Assembly (NCBI GenBank): GCA_944739405.2
Contig: OX123197.2
Span: 54,722,047-54,786,046, forward strand
DNA from: Euclidia mi
Taxonomy: Eukaryota; Arthropoda; Insecta; Lepidoptera; Erebidae
Length of the DNA stretch: 64,000 bases
Reading direction: 5' to 3'
This document shows positions 19,961-31,691 of this stretch, piece by piece (position 1 is the first letter of the stretch; each line of letters begins with the position of its first letter). The notes under the pieces were generated by a model that worked only from the letters and a program-made list of their open reading frames with translations, made no database searches and was not told the DNA's origin. The translations under genes were made by a program, and so were the position numbers.

Positions 19961-21166
19961 ACCAAGCCACTAGGTTGTGCCTAGTTTGGGATCACACCGC
20001 CAGGTGTCGGTTATCACAGAGAATTAATTTATTCTTATGTTTCTCTTCTTCACGGATATTTTCTTAAAATTCACTTAGAAATTCACCCGCTCTAAATGGT
20101 CACTAAGAACGAAAGGCGGCACCTACCCTAACCACTCTCATACTAGTATGGGCAGGTAGTAGGTACTTGATGAACGAATTTATTAGATAGATATTCTCTT
20201 AACAGACTCCAAGGTTTATTACTTTTACTATAATATGCAAAGTGAGCAACAGTGATGTTTTGTCATGCCGGGTCTCGTGGCAACAAAGACCCGGGGCAGG
20301 ATTCCCCGTGATTATACCTTTGAAAATTACACCAAGCGAATAGCTCCTGTGGCTTTCCCCTCGCTGATCGGCCAAAGCAAGCCAAATTTAAGAACCCTGA
20401 ACCAACTAGCCAAAATAGGCTGACCAGAGACTAGGCTCTGAACGACTCATTGAACTATTCAGCACCACAGTGCGCTTCCCATGCACGCACATTCAACTCG
20501 CTGCCACCCAGCCCTAATCTAAGGCTTAGATCTGTTACCCGAGGTAATGGGTTGGATTCCCAAACACGACAAATCTTTGTATGATGAGCACTACGCTTTC
20601 GTCGGTGTCTTGGTTAAATCAAATAATTACAATACCTATCTAGGTACTTAGGGAAAAAAATAAATATAAATGAACGTTTATCAGTCATCTACTTGCTGTA
20701 TACAGGCGTCTGAGAGCGCAGTGACCGAGTAGGCAGTCTTTTGGCTTAAGCCACCCAAAGAACCTATAACTGTGACAGTATTATGTGTATGGTATACGTA
20801 TATCCCCATAATATTGTTTCAGCCATTCAAAAGTGAATGTCTAGGAAGGTATCGCGTCGAGATGTAGCCTTTTCGATGAGATGCCTTCCTAGACATTGTT
20901 ATAAATATAGGGCCAAGCAAGCTTGACGCCAATCTTGCAATAATGAATTCTACCGCAACAATAAGCTATACCAAAGAGATATCTATAAAAAAATCCTTAT
21001 AAGAAATAATGTTGTTCACTCATTTAAGTTACTATGAAACATATTATAAGCATGTGCCACTAAATTGATAAATAATACAAAATTATCTTAATAATTTTTT
21101 CAAATTTAAAATATTTTATAATTGTAAAGTTCGTCGATAGGAACTTTTGGTTTGACAACGTATGAG
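19961..21166. other. Non-coding stretch with one long hairpin
   Basis: A hairpin at 20836-20897 has perfect 14-bp arms AATGTCTAGGAAGG and CCTTCCTAGACATT. The stem extends inward imperfectly (TATCGCGTCGA against TTCGATGAGAT) to a loop of about 9 nt. A smaller stem lies at 20268-20294 (CCGGGTCT/AGACCCGG). No gene. Confidence 0.7.
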
Positions 21167-21218
21167 ACGTCCGCGAACGTAAGGTTTTGGTAAACCAAAA
21201 CCTTACGTTCGCGGACGT
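21167..21218. repeat. Perfect 25-bp palindrome
   Basis: The arms at 21167-21191 and 21194-21218 are exact inverse complements (they start and end ACGTCCGCGAACG) around a 2-nt AA centre. GACAACGT (21153-21160) and ACGTTGTC (21229-21236) extend it as an outer stem. Confidence 0.9.
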
Positions 21219-21639
21219 AGCACACGACACGTTGTCAAATAATAGCGCGATACCATGCAACAACGAGAGTTCGCTCGCACGCTGTCACCTAGCTGTCACT
21301 TAACGTATCTGCCCTACAAAAACCAAATCGTTTACGTTCAAATAATTAGCACGATACGAAATGTGCATAACGTAACGTTTTCGGTTGAAGTTTGGTTTTG
21401 GTAAATACGTTGACGTTTAGCACGACCCCCTGAGCGTTTACTTGTTACAGAACAACAAGCATTCGCCGTTTTTTGTTTTGTCATACTGAACAACGACCAG
21501 AGCCAAACATTGCTGCGAAATGTTTCATGGTCTTTATAACGAACGCTCTAATCAGTAAAAAGGTCAAAGCAAATTTACTGTCCATTCACTAGAATGATCG
21601 CTAGAACGCTTAATTTAATTCGTAAGAATGCTCATTACA

Positions 21640-21860
21640 GGTGAGTTTTTTTTATAGTAGTAGGCGGCAAACTAGCAGACGGATCGCCTGATGGTAAGCA
21701 ATTACCGCATCCTATGGACACAAGCAACACCACAGGAGTTACAAGTGCGTTGCCGCCCCTTGGGGTCGGGAAAAGTGATAGGATGAGAAGTGGGATGAGG
21801 GAGAAGGAATAGGGGATAGGGCCTCCGGCACTCTCACTCACCAAACGAAACGCAACAGTT
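21640..21860 (-). repeat. Interspersed repeat with A-tail (minus)
   Basis: A T-run at about 21647 is followed by GGCGGCAAACTAGCAGACGG, ATCGCCTGATGGTAAGCAAT and GTGCGTTGCCGCCCCTT. I recognise this as a repeat widespread in Lepidoptera, here in minus orientation with its A-tail at the left. The frame at 21635-21844 has no function I can name. Confidence 0.6.
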
Positions 21861-22439
21861 TATGTACTGTTACTTTACGTCGATTCTGTAAGAGGGTAGT
21901 ACTTCCCCGGTTCCTGAAATCAGCAAAGCCCTACTACAAAAAAAATACAAAGAAAAGAATGATGTGTGAGTGCTCAAGTGTATCAGCACCATAATGCAAA
22001 ACTTTATAAAAAGCGCTCCAAAGGCCACTGAGCTTTCCCACCATCTTGAGTTTTCTGATAACTCTCATTTGGGGCTCTAATAATAGGTAAAAATATATAA
22101 TAATAATAATAATTTATTTATTTATCTTTCTACAATAATAGTATATATAATTCTAAGGTAAGTAAGTACTAGATTATAATGGGTGCCTGTACTAGGTTGG
22201 ACCTGTGCCACAGGCGGTAAGAGCACTATCACATGTTTATTATGTTTACTACTAATTAAAATGTTTATACTAATATTTATTACTGCCTACACTATTTATA
22301 GAGTTACGTAATTACATGAATACCTACAAGACCAATGCATAGTTCGGAGTTATTTTTATAATATAATATGCAATAACAATGTCATGACAAAGGTACAATT
22401 TATTTTAGCACTGCTAGCAAATCTTCGGTCTGCTTATAA

Positions 22440-23885
22440 TCCAAAGATTATAAATACTTATACACTAATTGCTTACAGTTGAAATAATTTACGTCATATA
22501 TAAACAGTATTTTGTTTAGTTTGTTATATATAAAAGGCCCTAAGAAAGCATAAAACCTGTTTGTGAAGACGAATTTAGATTCGGAAAGTGCAGTACATAC
22601 AATATATTTACGCCTCTTATTGTTAGTGAGATTAGTGTCATAAGTTAGCGTGGTGTGCTGTTTTAGGACAATATACATTATGCTGAAAAGCTGTCGTATA
22701 GTTAGTACATTACATAGTTCATATAAGCGGTGCGTGGGAAAGCGAAAAGGCCTACAGGTTGCCACTTTTAGAAGTGCTCTTTGGGCCCGTTCAATCGGCA
22801 ACATTATGGATTTTGGAGTATATAATGTATGTATATGTGTATATATACAATACTGTATAATAGACTGACATAGGGCCTGATATACACGTATGATGAGCTT
22901 ATTATCTGCTATGTAACTGAGCTTTTTAAAAACGAAGAAAAGTTTTACGTATCCTAGAAGTTAGGGCCGCTATAAGTTGCTTAAAAGAGAGGCAAGCGTC
23001 AAGTATGACTCCTAAGTATTTAATGTTAGTGGTATTATGGATAACAGGGCAAGTGCAAAGGTTAAGTGACGGGTCATTACAGTTATGAGCATATAAGGTG
23101 TTATTACTTAACTGAGTTGGTGGCTGAGACGAGGTGGCTTAGAGAACTTAAGAAATTTAGTTTTATCTGCGTTTAGCGTTAGAAGGTTATATTTTAGCCA
23201 GTTGTTTACTATGTTAAATCCGCGTTGAGCAAGATCGTGTACCTTCTCGGTCGTGTCAGTGGCAAAAATAAGCGCTGTATCATCTGCATATGTAATAATT
23301 TTGCCATGATCTAAGGTTTGATTACAAAGGTCGTTAATATAGACTAGGAAAAGGGTAGATGCGAGGATACTTCCTTGTGGAATGCCATATTGAGTTATTT
23401 TTAATTCTGCGCTAGAAAACTCGCCGATTCGAACAGTTTGGTACCTGTCCTTTAAATAGTCAGCAAAAAAAATTTAATCGTGTGCCTCTTATGCCAATGG
23501 CTTCCAGTTTTTTAGAAGTTTAGGTATAGACACCGTGTCATAGGCCTTAGCTAAATCAAGGAAAATTCCAATGAAATGCTTTCTCTTCCCCAGTCTTTCT
23601 GTCACATAGTTCGTTAATTGATATACCGCGTCTGTTGTAGACAACTTAGGTCTAAAACCGAACTGAGAAATGGATAGCACAGCGTTACTTTCTAAGTATG
23701 CTATTAATCTACGGTTGACTATTTTCTCTAACACTTTAGCTATTGATGGTAATAGCGAAATTGGCCTGTAGTTTGTTATAAGACCTTTTGTACCGCTTTT
23801 GTAAATTGGGACTACCACTGTCTTTTTAAGATGTGTGGGGAAAAACGCTCTCAGCAAGACATAGACGGTAAATGTGGGTCAGTGG
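22440..23885 (-). pseudogene. RT and C-terminal part of the minus-strand LINE
   Basis: This is the reverse transcriptase core and C-terminus of the LINE. From right to left it shows the fingers (KKTVVVPIYKSGTK, YRPISLLPSIAK), the palm A motif (FLDLAKAYDTV), the GIPQGSIL and YADD motifs in a second frame, and the thumb-end motif LPIERAQRALLKVA. A frameshift near 23505 separates the A motif from the rest, and a run of A at about 23465 likely caused another. The C-terminus ends near 22440. Its order and wording match the second minus-strand LINE at 56.2-60.4 kb, so both belong to one clade. It is decayed and not expected to be active. Confidence 0.8.
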
Positions 23886-23899
23886 AGGCACAAGTATAT

Positions 23900-24505
23900 C
23901 CCCCCCCCCCGTGGGATCTCCACCTTGTCGTGGTGGGGGGGCTCAGTAACCGTAGATTGGTCACCCGCGGTGAAGCTAAGAGGGATCCAGGAGGGGACGC
24001 TCCGCGTGGGCTTGACGGAGGCCTGCGCAGGATGCGTCCAAACGGGCGGGTGTGAGGGACAGTTCTTCTGTCCCTCGCATTCGGGTGCGGTCGCGGGAGG
24101 AGAGGCGTGTCGGTGTTGCGTTGCCGCGCGCCCTATCTCCCGCGACCAAATGGGGGCGCACCATCGTTGCGTCGGGGTGGGGCCGCAGAGGAAGAGGAGA
24201 TGCAGTGTTGCGTTGCCGTCCTCCCTATCCTCTGCGGCCGCTGAGTGCGTTGGCGGCGGAGCCCAACACCTTCATCCGCCGCCAAGGGGGTTTTGTTCGG
24301 GGCCCGTCTGACCATCTGGCGGGCCAATACCTGTCGGGGGGTAGCGAGGAATGCTTCAGCGATACCCGACCCTCCGACACACGGGTACGTGAGGAACACG
24401 GGTTGGTTTTTAGTCAGTAAGAGTCTGACAGTGCCCTTCGTCCTTCCCCCAAGGCGGAGGGACTCCATGAGGATTTTCCAACCCGACACCAAAAAAAAAA
24501 AAAAA
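23900..24505 (+). mobile_element. GC-rich poly(A) retroposon made of hairpins
   Basis: A unit of about 606 bp begins with a C-run and ends in 16 or more A. It is flanked by AGGCACAAGTATAT (23886-23899) and AGGCACAAGAATAT (24506-24519), a 14-bp target duplication with one difference. Its sense strand folds locally into at least four hairpins: 24054-24076, 24089-24147, 24181-24239 and 24250-24285. A further C/G stem lies at the start (23901-23941). There is no credible reading frame. The 3' end has AAGAGTCTGACAGTGCCCTT before the A-tail. I do not recognise the parent LINE; it may be a deletion derivative keeping only UTRs. Confidence 0.85.
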
Positions 24506-24519
24506 AGGCACAAGAATAT

Positions 24520-25205
24520 GTTTAAAATGCTTTAACATGTTGTTACTAATGTTGTCCCATCCTGCTGCGCTGTTATTTTTTAAAGTTAGTATGACACGTT
24601 CCACTTCGTTTTCATCTGGATCTAGCATAACAAAAGATCTGCCGCTCTTTAAAGGGGTTGAGAAATTTGAGTGATTATCATAAAGGTTGTTGCTACATTG
24701 ACTTTGTATTTGTTGTGCAAGTTTTGTTCCTACGTTGACAAAAAAATTATTTACTTTGTCAGCCGACGATTGAGACGATTCTTTTAAATTTAATAAACTT
24801 GTATCGACTTTATTCTCTCTAGAGGTATAGTTAACGGTTTTTAGGTACTTCCAAAGTTTTTTACTGTTATTACCTGCGTCATTTAGTTGTTGTTTGTCGT
24901 ACTCAATTTTTATTTTCCTGTGCAGATTATTACAAAAATTTCGGTACCTTTTATACGAAATTTGCAGTATAGGGTTGTCGGGACACTGTTTAGCTCTTAA
25001 ATGTAGCTTGTCTCTATGCCGAATACATCTAATCAAACCTGGAGTTATCCATGGTTTCAAGTTATAGTTTCTCTTACTGACGGAATATATTGTAGAATTT
25101 CTAAAAACGCTGCTTTGCACTGTGTTAATAACATAGGCTAATGAATTATTTGCATCAGCACTATTAAAAACTGGGCTGAAGGCAATGTTGCTCAACGTAT
25201 GTTCT
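24520..25205 (-). pseudogene. Linker and N-terminal RT part of the minus-strand LINE
   Basis: This segment covers the region between the endonuclease and the RT. Its motifs are LKPWITPGLIRCIRHRDKL, LWKYLKTVNY and NNSAAGWDNISNNMLK. The same wording, slightly changed (LKPWMTTGLLRCIKHRDKL), is found in the LINE at 58.5-58.8 kb. The frame is open throughout and continues into 29289 and above once the nested LINE is disregarded. Confidence 0.85.
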
Positions 25206-25215
25206 AAACCACTCA

Positions 25216-28200
25216 GAGGTCCTACTGCCTGTTATGTGTCCCGTAACAGCAACAGTGGACACGGGTACGCAACCCCGAGCTGCTCAGCTACTGTCTGTCT
25301 ACTTCACTCCCTACTCCTAAAGGCAGCAGTATCCTATAACCTTATTCCTATCAAACCTCCTAATTTCCCTTCCCTCTATCCTTTAGTAGTCCTGGGACAG
25401 CGGAACTTTCCCGCTTGTTTTCAAAGTCTGGCCCGGTGGAGAAAGCAACCCAACGCAGATATGCAAAAGGGCTTGGTGTATCCGGCGGGCCAGCAAGGCA
25501 AGGTGGATGGCCAAAGGCAGCAGTAGAAGGCATAGTTACTGCTGGCCAGACCCATCATCTGATCCTCTTTCTGGCTGTAGTGGTCTTCCACTCCGTTGGA
25601 CTAAAGGAGGTGAAGACGAGTGAGTGCACCTGTATTAGCGCGTATGCTTGTGCACCTTAATATATCCTGCGCATTTGACCGCTTCCGTATATATGGACTC
25701 CGACTTACTCAAAGGCCCGTGGCGATAGGTTGAGGTAGAGAGGTCCAGCTTGATGTAGGCTGGGCTTTGTCTGAAATCTGCACAATCTGGGGGTGTTACA
25801 CACCGTGGTCATTATTGCTTTGCACGGGGGGGACAAAGTGATCTCGGCAGCACCCGGAGTGACAAAGCAGCCCTATTTAGGGAGGCACTGCTTTCCCTGC
25901 TCAGCCTGGGAGGGGGCTAGAAAAGGTGCCCTAAACAAATGCTCACCCCAACACTTAAGGAGAGTAGTAACCGCGGCTGCCTTCGCATCTCTAACTCGCG
26001 GTCGACGCTACAGGAATAATAATAAAATATCAAAACTGATGACATTCGGCGCGTGGAACGTTAGAACACTTATTGACCGTGAGGCAAATATCTGTCCTGA
26101 GCGAAAGACTGCTATTGTGGCCCGGGAACTTCTTCGCTATAAGGTGGATGTGGCTGCTCTCAGCGAAACACATCTAGCAGAAGAAGGGGAGCTGGTGGAA
26201 CACGGTGGTGGGTACACTTTCTACTGGAAAGGGCTCGCTGCCTCCGATTCGCGAAGGTCAGTTGTGGGCTTTGCTGTTAAGAACCAGTTTGTGAAACAAC
26301 TAAAGGAGTATCCCGTACATATCTCCGATCGCGTTACCACCCTGCGCCTCCACTTGGAACATGACAACTACCTCAATATCATCAGTGTCTATGCTCCTAC
26401 GCTAGACAATTCTGATGAAGTGAAAGAGAAATTCTATGACGAATTGACACGGTGCTTAGACTGTATACCTCCCAGAGAGCAGATCCTTCTACTGGGGGAC
26501 TTTAATGCTAGAGTAGGTCGGGATTACGATGCTTGGCCACGAGTTCTGGGCAGACACGGTGTTGGCAATATGAATAGTAACGGCCATCTGTTGCTTAGTC
26601 TCTGTGCTCAATTCAACCTGGCAATCACAAACACTATGTTTAGACTAGCCGCCAAGCACAAGACGACGTGGATGCACCCCCGGTCTAAGCACTGGCATCT
26701 CATTGATTATGCTATCGTGCGGCAAGAACACTTATCTCAGGTCCAGATTACCCGTGTAATGCGCGGTGCTCACTGCTGGACTGACCATCGCCTTGTACTC
26801 ATAAAGCTAAATATTCGTTTTCGTCGATTGCGTAGATCAGATAGACCAAAACTTCAGCGTCTGAATGTTGAATCTTTTGAAGACAGCGAGACGAGGACGA
26901 AGTTTGCTGAAACCCTGAGCACTGTCCTAATGCCTTTGCAAATAAAAACGGGTGATGTTAATACTGACTGGGAGTTATTGTCTTCTTGTATTTTAGACAC
27001 CGCCGCTGTAACTTTGGGTCAAAAGTTGCGGAAACATCAGGACTGGTTTGACGAAAACAATAAGATCTTGACAGAGGCAATCAATAAACACCGTCGTCTC
27101 CTGCGACAACCAGGCCGAACACGTCGATGTGATATATCTGCGGCAATACGCCAAAGTGACCAAGAACTAAGAAAACTTGCACGTCAAGTTAAAGACAAGT
27201 GGTGGCAGGAGAAATCTAATCACATGCAGTGGCTTGCTGACACAAACCAGTTTGGTGAATTTTACACGGAAGTACGAAACCTTCTCGGTAAATCCTACAA
27301 TGCTAAAGTCCCACTTAAGCCAGCTAGTGGTGATGGACTTCTTAAAAGCAAAGAGGAAATACTTAAGCGGTGGACGGAGCATTTTAACAACCTGCTGAAC
27401 ATAGATCGGTCAGTCGACCTACAGCATATTCGCTCCCTTCCTCAAGCCCCTAGCGCTACCAAGCTGGACGAGCCATTGTCATTGAGAGAAGTTGTGTTAG
27501 CAATTAAGCCACAACAAAATAAGCGTGCGGTGGGTGTTGACGATTTACCAGGAGAACTGTTGAAATATGGCGGTGAGGAGTTGTTCTCGGCTATGTGGGC
27601 ACTCCTCGCTGACATGTGAGAAAAAAGAGCAAGTCCCAAAGACTTTTAAAGTATCCCTCATTCGGGCGCTATATAAGGGCAAGGGTGACCGGGCCGATTG
27701 CAGCTCTTATCGTGGCATTTCCCTCTTGTCAGTCTCTGGGAAAGTCTTCGCCAGAGTTCTGTTAAACCGCCTAATGGAACTATCGGAAAAGATTCTGCCG
27801 GAATCTCAGTTTGGCTTCCGACCCGACCGTGGTACCTGTGAGGCAATCTTCTCAGTCCGTCAACTACAGGAAAAAAGTAGAGAACAAGGTCGTAACATGT
27901 ATATCTGCTTTGTTGACCTTGAGAAAGCTTTCGACAGCATACCGCGAGAAGCCCTCTGGATAATACTGGAGAAATTAGGATGCACAGCGAAGTTTGTGAG
28001 AGTCGTGAGACTACTGCACGACGACATGCAGAGCTGCGTCGCTATGGACGATGAACGGTCGGATTTCTTCCCTGTCACCTGTGGAGTGAAGCAAGGCTGT
28101 GTTCTTGCACCCACATTGTTCGCGTTGTATTTTGCAGTCGTTGTCCGCGAAGTCTTAGAAGCGACTCCCGAAGGAATACGCATCCGTTTCCGAAATGAAG

Positions 28201-29278
28201 GCAGTCTGTTTAACCTAGCCAGACTTAAAGCCCGCACAAAAGTGTCCCACGCACTAATTAGTGACATTATATATGCGGATGACCTGTGCTTTGTGGCTGA
28301 ATCCCCAGACGGCTTACTGCAGCTCATATCTACCCTTTGCGAGTCCTGCCGAAGATATGGCTTGAAGATCAGCGTCAAAAAGACGGAGGTGATGTCTGTA
28401 GATATTCACGGTCGTGAGACGCTGGCCATCAATCTCGGAGATACTCAGTTGAGACAAGTCGATAAATTTCGATATCTGGGAAGCACATTGACATCTAAGT
28501 GCAGCCTTGATGCTGAAGTCAACAATCGTGTTGGGGCCGCGGCGGCGGTCTTTGGAAGGTTGAATCGCAAGGTTTTCAGCTCGCACGATTTAAGACTGAA
28601 CACGAAATTAAACATCTACCTGTTGTACTCCCGACTCTTCTATACTCTGCTGAGACATGGACCGTTTACCGCCACCATATCCGTACGTTGGACCGCTTTC
28701 ACCTAAAATGTCTACGCAAAATTTTAAACATCCGGTGGTCTGATTATGTTCAGAATACGGAAGTGTTACGAAGAGCTAGTGTGGAGGGAATTGAAGCCTA
28801 TATTATCCGGCGACAGCTTCTTTGGTGTGGCCATATCTCCAGAATGTCGAATGACCGTGTGGCAAAAAGCATATTTTTCTCAGAACTTGAGGAAGGCAAG
28901 CGAAAGCATGGCGAACAACTCCTCAGGTATAAGGATGTGCTAAAGCGTCATATGAAAAAGTGCAGTATAGAGCCTTCTGATTGGGAGAAAATGGCCTCAT
29001 CACGAGCTGAATGGAGATCCTTAATAAAGGCAAAGGTCAAGGAATTTGAAAGTAGCCGCTGCAGAGAGCTCGATGCTAAGCGCGACGAGCCAAAGGCACG
29101 CCCACCTAGTGCCATAGTATTCAACTACATTAACGGTGTGCTAACCTGTCCGCATTGCGCACGGGTTTTCATCAATAAGATCGGCTATGTAAGCCACAAA
29201 CGAGCACACGAACAACTACTGCCAAGGAGTTGAAGAGGTCGCCGTGGCCGAAATCGGTCAAGGAAGATACATACATAC
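25216..29278 (+). mobile_element. Nearly complete APE-type LINE with 10-bp target duplication
   Basis: AAACCACTCA at 25206-25215 and 29279-29288 flanks the element, which fixes both ends. It starts with a leader of about 580 bp, has one long ORF (25793-29233) with two frameshifts, and ends with GGAAGATACATACATAC, an ATAC-type tail. It lies antisense inside the older LINE. Its length (4063 bp) suggests no 5' truncation. I could not place it in a clade with certainty; RTE- or CR1-related groups are possible. Confidence 0.9.
25793..29233 (+). pseudogene. LINE ORF2: APE endonuclease, RT, C2H2 finger
   Basis: The protein nicks target DNA and copies element RNA onto it. The N-terminal part is an APE-type endonuclease (GAWNVRTL near 26045, LSETHLAEEGE, VYAPTLDNSD, GDFNARVG near 26500, WTDHRLV near 26780). 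The RT follows with SYRGISLLSVSGKVF, FVDLEKAFDSI, GVKQGCVLAPTLF and YADDLCF (near 28273). The C-terminus has a thumb region and a single C2H2 finger (CPHC...H-x3-H, 29146-29210). Frames run 25793-27619, about 27600-28640 and about 28620-29233. One-base shifts near 27620 and 28625 break it. These are few lesions, so the copy is fairly young. Confidence 0.88.
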
Positions 29279-30030
29279 AAACCACTCATGTTTATTTTAG
29301 TTTTTACTGTTTGCGGTTGTCTAATGTTCTGTGACTGCGCTAAACCCAGTATGTTACTAATATTATTAATAAACTGTTTACAAAGTATCGCTTGGCCCGT
29401 GAGTATTCGCTTCAGTAAGTATAGGTACACAGGGCGTACGCACGATGCAACTCAAATTTTCCGCGCGACCGGCTGCTCAGCTACCAGCAACCACCCGATA
29501 TTGTAGGGCTGTACGGCAATATCGTTTGTTATAGACATAAATATTGTTACGTTTCTCATTTTGCCCCAGGCTTTATTTAAACGGGTCTTATTCGCGATAT
29601 TTAATTAATTTAAGGTATAAATAACTATGTTTTACCGACGTTTCGGCCGTCTTACAACAGCCTTGGTCGCGGCGGGACTGATGTCATCTCAGCGCCGTCC
29701 TTGTGAAGCGCGGGTTTCGGCAGCTACCCTCACTTGTTTTTTATTTTTATTTTTATCCGAACTGTCGGTACGTCGACACACAACACTTATGACGTCTACA
29801 CACTGATGGGCTGTGTTACTGCGGCGGGGTTTACATTTGTTGATTACTGGATTCCAAGTTGTAGACAGTCTGTATCCATCTCCCCGTTGGAATTTTTATG
29901 TTTTTTGATTTCAACCGCTTCACGTACTATCCTGGAGTAATAGTGACGATCGGTAGATAAGACCTTCGGTTGATGTAATTCGATCCAGTGGTTTGTTCCA
30001 GACTCCAACAAAAACTCACCCACATACGGT

Positions 30031-30408
30031 TTGGCGAAACACATCAGCAAGGTACTGCAACCGTTGGTAGGTAAGACGGCATCTTTCGTGAAGGACTCTC
30101 GGCACTTTGTTGACATTATCAAGAGCGTGAAAAAGGAACCAGACGAAGTAATGCTGAGTTTTGACGTGGAGTCACTCTTCACCAATGTTCCAGTTCAGGA
30201 TTGCCTTGAGGTCGTTGAGAGAAAACTAAGGGCAAACGGTCTGTCTGACAAATATTCTGTTCCACTTCAAAATTGTTTGGAAGCAAACTACTTCCTATAC
30301 CGTGGACAACATTACCTCCAGATCGACGGAGTGGCTATGGGTAGCCCAGTAACACCGGTAATGGCCAACATCTGGATGGAGCACTTCGAAGAATCCATAG
30401 ACATGCAG
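30031..30408 (+). pseudogene. Penelope RT, first exon-like part
   Basis: This is part of a Penelope-type reverse transcriptase. It shows the palm motif MLSFDVESLFTNVPVQD, then YFLYRGQHYLQIDGVAMGSP (RT motif B region) and MANIWMEHFEE. The frame continues without a stop to CAG at 30406-30408. It would join in phase to GCA at 31692, where the RYVDN (motif C) segment begins. The first half of the RT is missing because of the truncation at about 30015. The frame runs on to a stop at 30462, but those extra codons do not resemble Penelope RTs. Confidence 0.82.
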
Positions 30409-31691
30409 GTGATAGATTTGTCGAAATATATTGTAAAGATATTCAAAAATATATCAAAGTAAGTACGTCTTAAGTATGTGTGTCCCGTTTATAAGTACCT
30501 TTTTATCATCCCAGCAAAAGCTCAGATATCAAACTGTTATAAATCTGGCTAGAATTTATATCATTGTTATTTCTACGTCGAGTTTCAGGTTAAGTTACAA
30601 TAAGATCGATTTTAGAATTATTCACATATGTCTCTAACAAGATATAACCATATATATGTTTCTATAAAATGTTAAAACAATTATATTTTAAGTATAAAAT
30701 GTATTATGAATTAGTTTTGTAATAAAACATTGTATTTCAATCTGCACGTGGCGACGAAACGTCATATCCCCACTTGGTGAGTTGTTTGTTCACTAGTATA
30801 AAAGTCAGATCGCTACGGAGCGAGACTCAGTTGTCTCCCGGCAGTCGAAGTGTGAACATCAGACGAACAAGTGTTGCCAATCCTAAATAGACAAATTCGT
30901 TTGACGTTTTGACATTTGACACTGTCAAACGGGTAAATAGAGTATAAAGTGTGAACAGACTCTGTTCAGTTCCGTCCCGGCAACGGCTAACTAAGGTACG
31001 ATATAATTCTAACTTTTATATTATTGTGTTTTTATATTGTGTTGTTCCTAATAATGTGTTTCACAATTCTTTATTGTTATTGTGGTGTTATTTAGAGTAT
31101 TGTCAATATAGACAATGTAAAGTTAATGTAATATAGCGTAGCTATTGTATAATTGATATTGTGGGTGGTTTTGTCAGTTGTGAGATGATATAAGTTTGGA
31201 ACTTGGAATATCATATAATACAATCGATTCATATGCTGTAAAACAGGCCATTTCAATTATATATGTACCTATGGTGAATATTAAAGTGGTAAATATTGAA
31301 TATACATACATAGTAAATATACCTAGAGTAATATAAAAGATATACCTGTGGCCAATATTACTAAATGAATTATATTGTTGCTAATCCATTGTATTAATGT
31401 TATATTTGATATCTTCAACTACCCACAACTTTGCTACTAAATATTATAAATATGATATAGTTTGTACTGCTTTTATAAACAATTACTATTAAAAGAATGG
31501 CCAAGAGTGGCGGTAAATGTAAATGTATCTTTATCTAAGATATATTCTTGTGACAAACTGAATAAATGAAAGTAAGAATTGATAGTTGTCTATTTTATTT
31601 TTCAAACCATTGACAAATATGACTTAAATACTATATATAGGCCATATACCTTGTATTTATACATATATAAATAATAACCCTTCTATTACAG
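30409..31691 (+). other. Candidate phase-0 GT-AG intron in the Penelope RT
   Basis: The left border reads CAG|GTGATA and the right border TTCTATTACAG|GCATC, both good splice-site matches. Removal keeps the RT frame and joins motifs B and C at the correct distance. The segment is AT-rich without an RT-like frame. It contains a TATAAAAG word (about 30798) followed by GAGACTCAGTTG, so part of it may be a separate insertion with a promoter. Confidence 0.65.

Larger units (their letters stand above)
22098..29520 (-). mobile_element. Minus-strand Jockey/CR1-like LINE, split by two nested insertions
   Basis: The element is read right to left in three pieces: 29520-29289, 25205-24520 and 23885-22098. 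It is interrupted by a plus-strand LINE (25216-29278) and a small retroposon (23900-24505). The 3' end carries an (AAT)n tail near 22098-22120. Joining across both target duplications keeps one RT frame. The endonuclease part is missing (5' truncation near 29.5 kb). RT segments include NYRPISLLPSIAKVLEKI, FLDLAKAYDTV and a YADDTAL box (about 23279-23301). Confidence 0.85.

Noticed and set aside
15500..21440. One 6-kb DNA transposon bounded by TCGTGCTA-type inverted segments at 15.5 and 21.4 kb
   Set aside because: The two segments are related only in short words, several unrelated insertions lie between, and no transposase remains are present. Two separate MITE remnants are as likely.
23831..24535. 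GC-rich open frames over the hairpin retroposon (up to 145 codons)
   Set aside because: Several frames on both strands are open at once because of high GC content; none has a recognisable domain.
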